The position numbers and the translations under genes are program-made. Shown in pieces: positions 1-7,540 of a stretch of DNA of 16,334 nt. The notes beneath the pieces are model-generated. The model saw only the letters and a program-made list of their open reading frames with translations, was not told the DNA's origin and searched no databases. This stretch comes from Planctomycetota bacterium (GTDB lineage: Bacteria; Planctomycetota; Brocadiia; JAJRTI01). Each line of letters starts with the position of its first letter. The first letter of the stretch is position 1. The stretch spans positions 1 to 16,334 of the forward strand of contig JAJRTI010000089.1 in assembly GCA_024278415.1 (NCBI GenBank). The letters run 5' to 3'.

Positions 1-63
1 CACGACCAGCATCTCCACAAGCGTGAAGCCGTCGGCCTTCCTTTTTGTTTCAAGTTTCGTCAT
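1..63 (-). CDS. Pseudopilin / type IV pilin-like protein, N-terminal fragment
   Basis: Only the first 21 codons are present; the gene runs off the left edge of the window. The peptide begins MTKLETKRKADGFTLVEMLVV. That is a short basic leader followed by the class III signal sequence G-F-T-L-V-E, which the prepilin peptidase PilD/GspO cuts between Gly and Phe. The +5 glutamate and the start of the hydrophobic helix are visible. It would be inserted in the inner membrane and assembled into a pseudopilus or pilus. No clear Shine-Dalgarno sequence precedes the ATG, so a different start is possible. The nearest upstream gene is another pseudopilin (416-1234), separated by a repeat cluster. The fragment is too short to tell GspG, GspH or a Planctomycete DUF1559-type pilin apart. 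Confidence 0.8.
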   Translation of the reverse strand, partial: MTKLETKRKADGFTLVEMLVV

Positions 64-139
64 GTCTGTATCGGCGAGTGTTGTGGGATGGGGTATCAGG
101 AATCCTCAGGCTGGCTTGTCGCTCCCAGCCTCGATCTGT

Positions 140-368
140 GAATCCCAACGGGATTCCGTCTTAGAGCCCAGGGTTCGCGAGCGCAGCTCGCAACCCTGGG
201 TGACCAGCCCCCCGTCGCCCGCACAACGCCAACGGCGTTGCGTCGGTTTGCCTCTGCGAGCCGCGCGGACTCAACCCCGTTGGGGTTGGCGCACGGCCTG
301 CATTTTGTCCCAGGGTAGCGGACTGCGGACGCAACCCTGGGCTGGAGGACGGAATCCCCTTGGGATTC
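140..368. repeat. Extragenic inverted-repeat element made of six palindromes
   Basis: The interval holds six hairpins in mirror order. They are GAATCCC-aac-GGGATTC (140-156); a CCCAGGGTT/AACCCTGGG stem with inner GCGAGC/GCTCGC (167-200); CAACGCC-aac-GGCGTTG (224-240); CAACCCC-gtt-GGGGTTG (272-288); CCCAGGGT/ACCCTGGG (309-341); and GAATCCC-ctt-GGGATTC (352-368). The left half (about 140-246) is closely similar to the reverse complement of the right half (about 266-368), so the whole is one inverted repeat of roughly 105-nt arms around a 19-nt centre. No stable coding frame is conserved. It fills most of the 352-bp gap between two pseudopilin genes. The motifs resemble dispersed extragenic repeats of Planctomycetes and relatives, but that link is from memory. 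Confidence 0.85.
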
Positions 369-385
369 ACTGCCAGAGGCATGCG

Positions 386-404
386 CTGCGGCACAGGGCC
401 GCGG
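386..404 (-). terminator. Hairpin just after the gspG-like stop codon
   Basis: A GC-rich stem (arms 386-392 and 398-404, 5-nt loop, one G-T pair) starts about 12 nt downstream of the TAA stop of the pseudopilin gene. There is no T-run after it on the minus strand, so it is at best a weak or Rho-assisted terminator, or a 3'-end stabilising structure. Confidence 0.3.
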
Positions 405-415
405 CGATGAGGGCA

Positions 416-1234
416 TTACCAATTGTTGATGTCGTCGCCAACGGCTCCGACCAAGCTTCCGCATGTGGTGAGCTTGTGCTCGTCCCCGGCGAAAGCCTCT
501 TCAGGATCCGATGCATCCTGGCCGTTCTGGCCATCATTGTCTTCGTTATCGTTCCACGAGGAGACGCCATCAGGGCCAAGAGAGAAGATCACATAGGAGT
601 TGGGCTTGTGCGGCACTTTGACTGCGCCACTTTGGAGGTTGGCGTACTCGTTGCTGTAGTAGAAATAAGGGCGGCCAAAGGGATCGAGAAAAAGGAGCTT
701 GGCGTCTGCCGTAATGGATGGAACGGCCGTCGTGCCGTCCCAGAACGTCATGCTCCAGCCGCTGCCGCCCAATGTTAACTTCACAGTCTCGTTCGCGAAC
801 CGCTTGGCCTTGGGCATAAGGTACGGCCCGTAGCTGCCCCCTGTGATAGTCGCAGTACCGGTCACCGTGAACTGAGACGAGAGGAACAGGATAAGCGCCC
901 GACTCTTGAAGTCTGTCACATTGGCGGAGTCGCTCAGCGCAAGTTCATCCTCGCGGGGCACGCTCAGGGTCGTGTTGGGGAAGCGCATGGCCGGGTCAGC
1001 CGTCGGCGGGGCGCTGGCGTACGAGTGAGGCGGGTAGAACCCCCACTCGTCCTTGAACTGGGCGAGCGCCCTTTCGAAGTTGGCGATGTCAGCCTTAGCC
1101 ATGCCGATGCGCGCGTGGTTGCGCGCGGCGTGGACGGCGGGAATGATGAGCGCGGCGAGCACGCCGATGATGCCGATGACCACCAGCATCTCCACAAGCG
1201 TGAAGCCGGCGTTGGGCTGTTTCCGATGTCGCAT
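416..1234 (-). CDS. gspG: GspG-like type II secretion pseudopilin
   Basis: Probable major pseudopilin of a type II secretion or type IV pilus-like system, anchored in the inner membrane and processed by prepilin peptidase. The 272-residue protein starts MRHRKQPNAG, with cleavage expected at G10|F11 of GFTLVEML and Glu at +5. A hydrophobic helix follows at about 16-36, then the GspG-type helix ending in FYPP (67-70). The C-terminus has DPFGRPYFYY, SLGPDG and ends DDINNW, the GspG-family signature. At 272 aa it is about twice the length of classical GspG. The extra sequence lies in the middle and in an Asp/Asn-rich loop (228-240). I chose ATG 1234 over GTG 1252 because AGAAGG sits 6 nt upstream. 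It lies 92 bp after gspF and is probably in the same operon. Confidence 0.88.
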   Translation of the reverse strand: MRHRKQPNAGFTLVEMLVVIGIIGVLAALIIPAVHAARNHARIGMAKADIANFERALAQFKDEWGFYPPHSYASAPPTADPAMRFPNTTLSVPREDELALSDSANVTDFKSRALILFLSSQFTVTGTATITGGSYGPYLMPKAKRFANETVKLTLGGSGWSMTFWDGTTAVPSITADAKLLFLDPFGRPYFYYSNEYANLQSGAVKVPHKPNSYVIFSLGPDGVSSWNDNEDNDGQNGQDASDPEEAFAGDEHKLTTCGSLVGAVGDDINNW

Positions 1235-1240
1235 CACATG

Positions 1241-1246
1241 CCTTCT
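1241..1246 (-). promoter_or_regulatory. Ribosome binding site deciding the gspG start
   Basis: On the minus strand AGAAGG is followed by a 6-nt spacer and ATG at 1234. The alternative upstream GTG (1252) would place this site inside the coding region and lengthen the pilin leader needlessly. Confidence 0.65.
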
Positions 1247-1326
1247 CTGCACAAGCCGTGCGTGTGTTCGGGCCGGGGACCGGGCGTGCAGGCGTTTCCG
1301 CGGCCGCCCGGCTCCCTTTGCGTGGG

Positions 1327-2562
1327 CTACTGGCCGATGCTGCCCATGAGCTTAATGAGCGGCATGAAGAGCGCGATGACGATCGTGCCGACCGCGCCGC
1401 CCATGAAGATAATCATGATCGGCTCGATGAGGCTCGTGAGGCTTTCCACCATCACGTCGATTTCTTCGTCGTACGTGTCGGCGACCTTTTCAAGCATCTT
1501 GTCCAGTTCGCCGGTTTCCTCACCCACGTCAATCATGTTCACCACCATTTCATCGCAGACCTTGGACTGCCGGAGTGGGTCGGCGATGTTTTCGCCCTCG
1601 CGAATGCTGTCGTGGATCTTGGTGATGGCGGAGGTCATGACTTCGTTGCCGGTAGTCTCGCGAACAATGTTGAGCGCTTCGAGGATGGGTACACCAGAGG
1701 CGATCAACGTGCCCAATGTGCGGCAGAACCGGGAGACGACCGATTTATTGTTGAGTTTGCCGAATAGCGGAACCCTGAACTTGGCCCAGTCGAGAGCCCA
1801 CTTGCCGTATTTGTTCATGCGGATGATTTTGTACACCACGAAGAAGCCGGCGGGGATGATGGGGAACAAGTACCAGCGCGTGGCCATGAGATTGCTTACG
1901 ACGATGAGAAACTGAGTGATCCCGGGCAGTTCGATGTCCATCTCTTTGAACATGGCCTGGAACTTAGGCACGATGAAGACCATGATGCCGCACACGATGC
2001 CGCCGGCGATCGTGATGACCGCGGCCGGGTAGATCATGGCGCCCATGATCTTCTTCTTCAGACGCTGCGCCTTCTCCATGAACATGGAGAGGCGTTCGAG
2101 GATGGTGTCGAGCACACCGCCGGCCTCGCCCGCCTTCACCATGTTGACGTAGAGCTTGTCGAAGGCCTTGGGGTGCTTGGCCATGGCCTCGGAGAGGGTG
2201 CTGCCGCCCTCGACGTCTTCGGCGACGACGCCAACGCAGTTCTTGAGCACGCCGGGCTTCAACTGGCTCTCAAGGATCTTGAGGCTCCGCACGATGGGCA
2301 GGCCAGCGTCTTGGAGCGTGGAGAGTTGGCGCGTGAACACGGTCAGGTTTTTCTGACTCACGCCGCCGATGGTGATCGTGCCGCCCCTTTTCTTAGCGCC
2401 GGCCGTCTTGCTCTTCTTGCGGCCGCCCTTCTCCTTTACATTCGTGGGGAAGAACCCTTGTGCGCGAATTTTCGCAATGGCGTCTTCCGTCGACTGGGCG
2501 TCGATCTCGTTCTTGATCGCCTGCCCCTGGCTGTTCATCGCTTCAAAGACGTACGTTGGCAT
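1327..2562 (-). CDS. gspF: GspF/PilC-family inner-membrane platform protein
   Basis: Polytopic platform protein that couples the cytoplasmic ATPases to pseudopilin polymerisation. At 411 aa it is full length for the family. After the N-terminal MPTYVFEAMNSQGQ and a basic linker (about 45-60), two repeated T2SSF domains are visible. The first (about 75-200) contains FTRQLSTLQDAGLPIVRSL and MVKAGEAGGVLD; the second (about 275-400) contains FCRTLGTLIASGVPILEAL and MIDVGEETGELDKML. Hydrophobic segments lie at about 174-200, 217-247 and 380-406. GAGGAG sits 8 nt before the ATG. A promoter lies upstream at 2674-2702, so the gene can be transcribed apart from the ATPase genes, followed by the pseudopilin. 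GspF and PilC cannot be told apart from sequence alone; the pilT neighbour favours a pilus-type role. Confidence 0.93.
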   Translation of the reverse strand: MPTYVFEAMNSQGQAIKNEIDAQSTEDAIAKIRAQGFFPTNVKEKGGRKKSKTAGAKKRGGTITIGGVSQKNLTVFTRQLSTLQDAGLPIVRSLKILESQLKPGVLKNCVGVVAEDVEGGSTLSEAMAKHPKAFDKLYVNMVKAGEAGGVLDTILERLSMFMEKAQRLKKKIMGAMIYPAAVITIAGGIVCGIMVFIVPKFQAMFKEMDIELPGITQFLIVVSNLMATRWYLFPIIPAGFFVVYKIIRMNKYGKWALDWAKFRVPLFGKLNNKSVVSRFCRTLGTLIASGVPILEALNIVRETTGNEVMTSAITKIHDSIREGENIADPLRQSKVCDEMVVNMIDVGEETGELDKMLEKVADTYDEEIDVMVESLTSLIEPIMIIFMGGAVGTIVIALFMPLIKLMGSIGQ

Positions 2563-2630
2563 AGCTGATGCTCCTCAACGCAGGCGGGTTACTAAGCGGC
2601 TCACGGGCTGCTGAACCGTGGCGCCAGGGT

Positions 2631-2646
2631 CTGCGGCAAGCCGCAG
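2631..2646 (-). other. Small hairpin in the gspF 5' leader
   Basis: CTGCGG-caag-CCGCAG forms a 6-bp stem within the predicted leader of about 105 nt between the promoter and gspF. The rest of the 2563-2754 gap holds the promoter and no gene. The function is unknown; it may only affect leader stability. Confidence 0.35.
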
Positions 2647-2673
2647 GGGGAAATCGGTCTTCGAGTCTCTCGT

Positions 2674-2702
2674 ATTATTCGCATCGCCCTTGGCTGTGTC
2701 AA
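2674..2702 (-). promoter_or_regulatory. Sigma70-type promoter upstream of gspF
   Basis: On the minus strand a perfect TTGACA -35 (2702-2697) and AATAAT -10 (2679-2674, 5 of 6 to TATAAT) are separated by 17 nt. The predicted start is near 2667, leaving a leader of about 105 nt. Consensus match only; no experimental evidence. Confidence 0.7.
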
Positions 2703-2754
2703 GCGAATTTGGGCGATGGGCTGCGCCGCGTCCCGGCCCACGGGCTCTGTGCCC

Positions 2755-4476
2755 CTACTCTTCGGCACCAAGGGTCTCGCGAACCACTTCCTCGATAGTC
2801 GTAGCGCCGTCGTAGATTGCCAGCATCCCGCTTTCGCGCAGAGCGCGCATGCCCTTGCGCACGGCCATCTCGCGCACGGCCTGCGTGGACTCTCCCTTCA
2901 TGACCATCTCCCGCAGGTCGTCGTCCATCAGCATGATTTCGTACAGCGCCATACGGCTACGATATCCCGTGTTGTTGCAGGCATCGCAACCTCGGCCATA
3001 GAAGAACTGCTTGCCCTTGATGTCTTCCTGCGTCAGATTCAGCTCCATGAGCATTTCGTCGGTCGGCTCGTAGGACTCCTTACAGCTCTCACAGATGCGC
3101 CGCACGAGCCGCTGGGAAATGACGCCTTCGAGGGTCGACGTGAGCAGGAAGGCCTCCACGCCCATGTCGAGCAGACGGGTGATCGTGCTCGGGGAGTCGT
3201 TGGTGTGCAGCGTGCTGAACACCAAGTGGCCGGTGAGCGAGGCCTGGATCGCGATTTGGGCCGTCTCCAGGTCGCGAATCTCGCCCACGAGGATCACGTC
3301 GGGGTCTTGGCGCAGAATACTACGTAGGCAAGCCGCAAACGTACGGCCGATGTCCGCGTCGATCTGCACCTGAATGATGCCGTAGAGGTCGTATTCGACC
3401 GGGTCTTCGGTGGTGATGATCTTCACGCTAATGTCGTTCAGCTCGTTGAGCGCCGAATAGAGCGTGGTGGTCTTGCCCGAGCCCGTGGGGCCGGTCACGA
3501 GGATGATGCCGTGGGGCAGATCGATCAGGGAGCGCACCGCGGGCATATCGTCGTCTCGGAACCCGAGGCGGTTGATGTCCAACGCGACCACGCTGCGGTC
3601 GAGCACGCTCATCACGACGCTCTCGCCGAACATGGTGGGCAACACCGAGATACGCAGGTCGACGGGGTTGCCGGAGATGTTCAACTCGACGCGGCCGTCT
3701 TGGGGCATACGGCGCTCAGCGATGTCGAGGTTGGACATAACCTTGATACGCGAGGTGATGGCCAGTGCGAGGTGCTGCGGCGGCGGCACCATTTCGTAGA
3801 GCACACCGTCGATGCGGTACCGGATCTTGAACTCGTCCTCGAACGGCTCGAAGTGGATGTCCGACGACTTGTCCTTGATGGCTTGGAGCAGCACGAGGTT
3901 CAGCAGCTTGCGCACGGGCGCGAGGTTGCTGAGTTCCTCCAAGCTCTCCAGGTCGATGGACTCGCTGGTGGATGTGCTGAAGTCGATGATCGCGTCTTGG
4001 TCTTCGAGTTCGCTCAGCAGATCCTCCACGGAGTCGGACTCGCCCGCGTAGTATTTGTCGAGCGCGCGGTTCACGGCGTCTTCGTTGCTCACCGCGCCCT
4101 TGAGTTCGCAGTCCAGCAGGAACCGCAGGTCGTCCAGCACTTTGACGTTGAGGGGGTCGGCAAGTGCGAGGGTCAGCACGCCGTTCTCGAAGCGCACGGG
4201 AATAACCTTGTACACGGTGGCGATAGACGGAGAAACGCGTTCGATGATCTCCGGCTTGATCTCCATGTTGTCGAGATCCACCACCTCCATGCCCGACTGT
4301 GCCCCTAGGGCCAGGAGCAGTTCGTTGTCGGTGATGTAGTTGAGGCTCACGAGAATGGAGCCAATTGCGCCGCCTCGCTCCTTCTGGATGGCGAGGGCCT
4401 CCTGGATCTGGCTCTCCGTCACGAGCTTCATCTCTTTGAGGATGCGCCCCAGGGGCTTGCGTTTCTGGTCCGACAT
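2755..4476 (-). CDS. gspE: GspE/PilB-family assembly ATPase (copy 2)
   Basis: Hexameric cytoplasmic ATPase that powers pilin or pseudopilin assembly. The 573-aa protein has an N-terminal MshEN/T2SSE-N domain (about 1-145), an acidic Ser-rich linker (about 147-182), and an N2/catalytic domain. Walker A GPTGSGKT is at 329-336, the Asp box TTEDPVEY at 355-362, the Walker B-region glutamate in VGEIRD at E399, and the His box GHLVFSTLHT at 416-425. The zinc tetracysteine motif is C462-x2-C465 and C497-x2-C500. All catalytic elements match the family. ATG 4476 (MSDQKRK) is preferred over a GTG at 4539 because GGAGA lies 5 nt upstream and the family N-terminus begins here. It is 69 bp after pilT and likely co-transcribed with it. 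It is paralogous to 5727-7460. Confidence 0.93.
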   Translation of the reverse strand: MSDQKRKPLGRILKEMKLVTESQIQEALAIQKERGGAIGSILVSLNYITDNELLLALGAQSGMEVVDLDNMEIKPEIIERVSPSIATVYKVIPVRFENGVLTLALADPLNVKVLDDLRFLLDCELKGAVSNEDAVNRALDKYYAGESDSVEDLLSELEDQDAIIDFSTSTSESIDLESLEELSNLAPVRKLLNLVLLQAIKDKSSDIHFEPFEDEFKIRYRIDGVLYEMVPPPQHLALAITSRIKVMSNLDIAERRMPQDGRVELNISGNPVDLRISVLPTMFGESVVMSVLDRSVVALDINRLGFRDDDMPAVRSLIDLPHGIILVTGPTGSGKTTTLYSALNELNDISVKIITTEDPVEYDLYGIIQVQIDADIGRTFAACLRSILRQDPDVILVGEIRDLETAQIAIQASLTGHLVFSTLHTNDSPSTITRLLDMGVEAFLLTSTLEGVISQRLVRRICESCKESYEPTDEMLMELNLTQEDIKGKQFFYGRGCDACNNTGYRSRMALYEIMLMDDDLREMVMKGESTQAVREMAVRKGMRALRESGMLAIYDGATTIEEVVRETLGAEE

Positions 4477-4481
4477 AGTGG

Positions 4482-4486
4482 TCTCC
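4482..4486 (-). promoter_or_regulatory. Ribosome binding site fixing the gspE start
   Basis: GGAGA on the minus strand, 5 nt before ATG 4476. It supports MSDQKRKPLG as the N-terminus rather than the 21-residue-longer GTG form. Confidence 0.6.
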
Positions 4487-4545
4487 GATGGGTTGCTGGC
4501 GATGAACAAAGCGGGCGGCCCCAGGGGCGAGCCTGCCACCGGCGG

Positions 4546-5607
4546 TCAGGAACCCGCGCCATCCTCACGTGAATGCGCGTCGCGGCTACGGTTGACCACC
4601 TGTTCCTGCGTGATCTTACCTTGCTCGTAGAGTTCCTGCAACGAGTCTTCAAGCAACATCATGCCGCGGTCGCGGCCGGTCTGGATAAACGAATCGATCC
4701 GGTACTCCTTCTTCTCCCGAATCAAGTTCCGAATCGCGGAGTTGGTGATCATGATCTCGAACGCGGCCACCATACCGGACTGGTCCGCGCGCGGCACGAG
4801 TTGCTGCGCGACCACGCAGAGCAGCGTGGACGCGAGCTGGGTCCGGATCTGCTCCTGCTGCGTCGAAGGGAACGCGTCGATGATGCGGCTGATCGTGCCG
4901 GCCGCGCTGTTGGTGTGCAGGGTGGCGAGCACGAGGTGGCCGGTTTCGGCCGCGGTGATAGCGGTCTGCATGGTCTCCAAGTCGCGCATTTCGCCCACAA
5001 AGATCACGTCCGGATCTTGGCGCAACGCGTCGCGCACCGCGCTGGGGAAATCGGGCACATCCACACCCACTTCGCGCTGCGTGATGAGCGAGCGCTTGTG
5101 GTCGTGATAGTACTCAATCGGATCTTCGATGGTGATGATATGGTACTCTTGGGTGGTGTTGAGGTAGTCGACCATCGATGCGAGCGTGGTGGACTTGCCC
5201 GACCCTGTAGGGCCGGTGACCACGAAGAGCCCTCGGGGCTTGGCGAGCACTTGCCGGATCTGCGGCGGCAAGCCCAGGTCGTCGAGCGAGAGCATCTGCG
5301 ACGGGATGGTGCGCAACACGATGCCCGTGCGCCCGCGCTCTTGGAACACCGCCACGCGGAAGCGCACCTTCTCTTCGTCGAATTCAAAGGAGAAGTCTGC
5401 GGAACCTTTCTCCTGCAACTCCCGCTGCACCGACTCAGGCGCGATGCTCTTCATGAGCGCGTACGTGTCCTCTTCCGTGAGCGGGGCCGTGTTGAGCGCC
5501 CTGAGCATGCCGCTAATGCGCAGCACCGGCGGCCGGCCCACGGCCAAGTGGATGTCCGAGCACTTCTTGCGCGCGGCCGTGTGGAGGAGCTTGTTGACTT
5601 GGATCAT
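4546..5607 (-). CDS. pilT: PilT-family pilus retraction ATPase
   Basis: Cytoplasmic hexameric ATPase that depolymerises type IV pili, giving twitching motility. At 353 aa it is close to the usual length of about 345. An N-terminal PAS-like domain carries CSDIHLAVGRPPVLRISG (16-33). Walker A GPTGSGKS is at 132-139, the Asp box TIEDPIEY at 159-166, the Walker B region VGEMRD with E206, and the His box with TLHTN (229-233). The PilT-diagnostic AIRNLIRE is at 291-298. It lacks the MshEN domain and tetracysteine motif of the PilB/GspE genes on either side, as expected for PilT. Its presence argues for a retractable pilus rather than a pure type II secretion system. No strong Shine-Dalgarno is seen before the ATG. 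The 119-bp gap upstream holds a perfect hairpin. Confidence 0.95.
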   Translation of the reverse strand: MIQVNKLLHTAARKKCSDIHLAVGRPPVLRISGMLRALNTAPLTEEDTYALMKSIAPESVQRELQEKGSADFSFEFDEEKVRFRVAVFQERGRTGIVLRTIPSQMLSLDDLGLPPQIRQVLAKPRGLFVVTGPTGSGKSTTLASMVDYLNTTQEYHIITIEDPIEYYHDHKRSLITQREVGVDVPDFPSAVRDALRQDPDVIFVGEMRDLETMQTAITAAETGHLVLATLHTNSAAGTISRIIDAFPSTQQEQIRTQLASTLLCVVAQQLVPRADQSGMVAAFEIMITNSAIRNLIREKKEYRIDSFIQTGRDRGMMLLEDSLQELYEQGKITQEQVVNRSRDAHSREDGAGS

Positions 5608-5660
5608 AGCAGTGGTGCCGTGGCGACGCGCCGCGTCCAGGCGCTACGCCGGAATGCGCC

Positions 5661-5683
5661 ACGGGCCGCATGGTGCGGCCCGT
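5661..5683. repeat. Perfect 10-bp hairpin between pilB and pilT
   Basis: ACGGGCCGCA, a 3-nt loop and TGCGGCCCGT form an uninterrupted 10-bp stem in the 119-bp gap after the pilB stop. No T-run follows on the minus strand, so it is not a textbook terminator. It may be a processing or stability element that sets the PilT:PilB ratio (inference). Confidence 0.6.
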
Positions 5684-5726
5684 AGGTCAGAGTTTGCAAG
5701 CCAGGGCGTGGAGACGCAGAGCCGGG

Positions 5727-7460
5727 CTAGCCCTCCTGCCGCGTGATGCGAATCACTTCGTCGAGCGTCGTGACACCGCCGAGCGCCTTGCGCACGCCGT
5801 CCTCTTCAAGCGAAAACATGCCGTGCTGCCGCGCGGCCTTTCGGATTTCAGACGATTGGGTGCGTTTGAACGCGAGGTCGCGCAGAACATTGTTCATCTC
5901 CATCAACTCGAAGATGCCGCATCGTCCGCGGTAGCCGCTGCCGCGGCAGTTGGCGCACCCAGCACCGCGGTACCAGGTCGCGTCCTTCACGTCGTCTGGG
6001 TTGAGCCGCACGATGCGAATGTTCCGCTCCTCCTCTTGGAAGGGCGTCTTGCACTGCTGGCAGATGGTGCGCACGAGGCGTTGGGCCATGACCGCTTGGA
6101 TCGACGATGCGACCAAGAAGGGCTTCACGCCCATGTCAATAAGACGCGTGATGGCCGACGGAGCGTCGTTGGTGTGCAACGTGCTAAACACCAAGTGGCC
6201 GGTCAGCGCGGCCTGAATGGCGATCTGCGCCGTCTCGGTGTCACGAATCTCGCCAACGAGGATAATGTTGGGCGCTTGGCGGAGCATGGCCCTGAGGATC
6301 ATGGAAAAGTCGAGGCCGATACGCTCCCTCACTTCACACTGGTTGACGCCCGAGAGGTTGTACTCGACAGGGTTCTCGGCCGTGATAATCTTGCGGTCAG
6401 GCCGGTTGAGTTCGTTGAGTGCGGCGTAGAGCGTGGTGGTCTTGCCCGAGCCGGTCGGGCCCGTAACGAGGAAGATGCCGTTGGGCCGCTTGATGATGCC
6501 GGTGAACCGGCGGTAGTCATTCTCGTGGAACCCCAGTTCGCCGAGGTTCACGAGAATGGATTCCTTGGCCAGAATACGAAGCACCACGCTCTCGCCGTTG
6601 GTGGCCGGCAGGCACGACACGCGGAAGTCGAAGCCGCGGCCTCCGACCTTGAGCGTGATACGGCCGTCCGTGGGCCGGCGCTTCTCGGCGATGTCGATGC
6701 CGGCCATGATCTTGACACGCGAGATGATGGCGCCCTGGAGGCGCTTGGGCGGCGAGTCGATTTCCTGGCACACACCGTCGATACGGTACCGAATGCGAAG
6801 CTTGTTCGCCATGGGCTCGATGTGGATATCGCTCGTCCTTGCCCGGATGGCTTCGGTGATGACAAGCGTCACGAGCCGGATAATCGGGGCGTCGCCATCG
6901 TCGGCCGTGCTGCCGCCTCCTTCTTCGCCGCCGGGGCCCATCTCCGACTCGCTCATGCTGAATTCCGACTCGGTCATGCTCATGTCGCTGTCGGTGAACT
7001 CTTGCAGCATGTTGTCCACCGTCGACTCTTCAGTCCCATAGTACTTCTCGATCGCGTCGGCCACCTGCTCGGGCGTGGCGAGCACGCACCGGATCTCGGT
7101 GTTGAGAATGAAGCGCAGGTTGTCGAGCGCATAAAGGTCGAGCGGGTCGGTCATGGCGACCGTGAGCGTGGTGGCCGTCTTGGTGAGCGGCAGGATATTG
7201 TGCTGTCGCGCAATGTTTCGCGGCACCGCCTCGATCGCTTCGGCTTGCGCCACGACCTTGGCCAAGTCGACCATCTCGAAGTTGAACTGCTCCGCGAGCG
7301 CGGCGGTCACGTGGGCTTGAGAGCACGAGCCAAGTTTCACCAGCGCCTCTCCGATCTTGATGCCCTCCTCTTGTTGTAGGGCCAGGGCCTTCTGGATGTC
7401 CTCGTCGGTAATGACGCCCTTGCTCTTGAGAGTTTCGCCCAGAGGCATTCGCTTTGCCAT
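5727..7460 (-). CDS. pilB: PilB/GspE-family assembly ATPase (copy 1)
   Basis: Cytoplasmic motor ATPase for pilus or pseudopilus extension, 577 aa. It has an N-terminal MshEN domain (about 1-145), a Ser/Met/Glu-rich linker (about 150-190), an N2 domain with SDIHIEP (210-216), Walker A GPTGSGKT (334-341), VGEIRD with E404, and the His box GHLVFSTLHT (421-430). Zinc ligands are C467/C470 and C502/C505. Two deviations stand out against the paralogue at 2755-4476. The Asp box reads TAENPVEY (Asn for Asp), and the stretch before Walker B reads RQAPNIILVGE rather than RQDPDVILVGE. AGGTGA lies just upstream of the ATG. It starts 80 bp after the kinase stop codon with no promoter seen between them, so co-transcription is likely. 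Confidence 0.93.
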   Translation of the reverse strand: MAKRMPLGETLKSKGVITDEDIQKALALQQEEGIKIGEALVKLGSCSQAHVTAALAEQFNFEMVDLAKVVAQAEAIEAVPRNIARQHNILPLTKTATTLTVAMTDPLDLYALDNLRFILNTEIRCVLATPEQVADAIEKYYGTEESTVDNMLQEFTDSDMSMTESEFSMSESEMGPGGEEGGGSTADDGDAPIIRLVTLVITEAIRARTSDIHIEPMANKLRIRYRIDGVCQEIDSPPKRLQGAIISRVKIMAGIDIAEKRRPTDGRITLKVGGRGFDFRVSCLPATNGESVVLRILAKESILVNLGELGFHENDYRRFTGIIKRPNGIFLVTGPTGSGKTTTLYAALNELNRPDRKIITAENPVEYNLSGVNQCEVRERIGLDFSMILRAMLRQAPNIILVGEIRDTETAQIAIQAALTGHLVFSTLHTNDAPSAITRLIDMGVKPFLVASSIQAVMAQRLVRTICQQCKTPFQEEERNIRIVRLNPDDVKDATWYRGAGCANCRGSGYRGRCGIFELMEMNNVLRDLAFKRTQSSEIRKAARQHGMFSLEEDGVRKALGGVTTLDEVIRITRQEG

Positions 7461-7540
7461 GACAGGTCACCTCAATTTAGCGTGAGTTGTTGGGGTCGAG
7501 GCCGGGGCATGGGGTATCGCCCCGCGCGGCCGGAGCGCCG

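Noticed and set aside
140..368. Possible CRISPR array
   Set aside because: The repeats are different palindromes in mirror order, not one direct repeat with regular unique spacers, and no cas genes are near.
96..464. Minus-strand ORF of 122 codons between the pseudopilins
   Set aside because: It lies across the palindromic repeat cluster and into the gspG 3' end. Its low-complexity Arg/Pro-rich product is a translation of hairpins, not a gene.
5670..7379. Long plus-strand ORF opposite pilB
   Set aside because: It is an antisense shadow: the minus strand encodes a complete PilB/GspE with all motifs, and the plus frame shows no recognisable domain. The same holds for the plus-strand ORFs at 4573-5685, 7487-8932, 10311-11624, 12256-13404 and 14222-15718.
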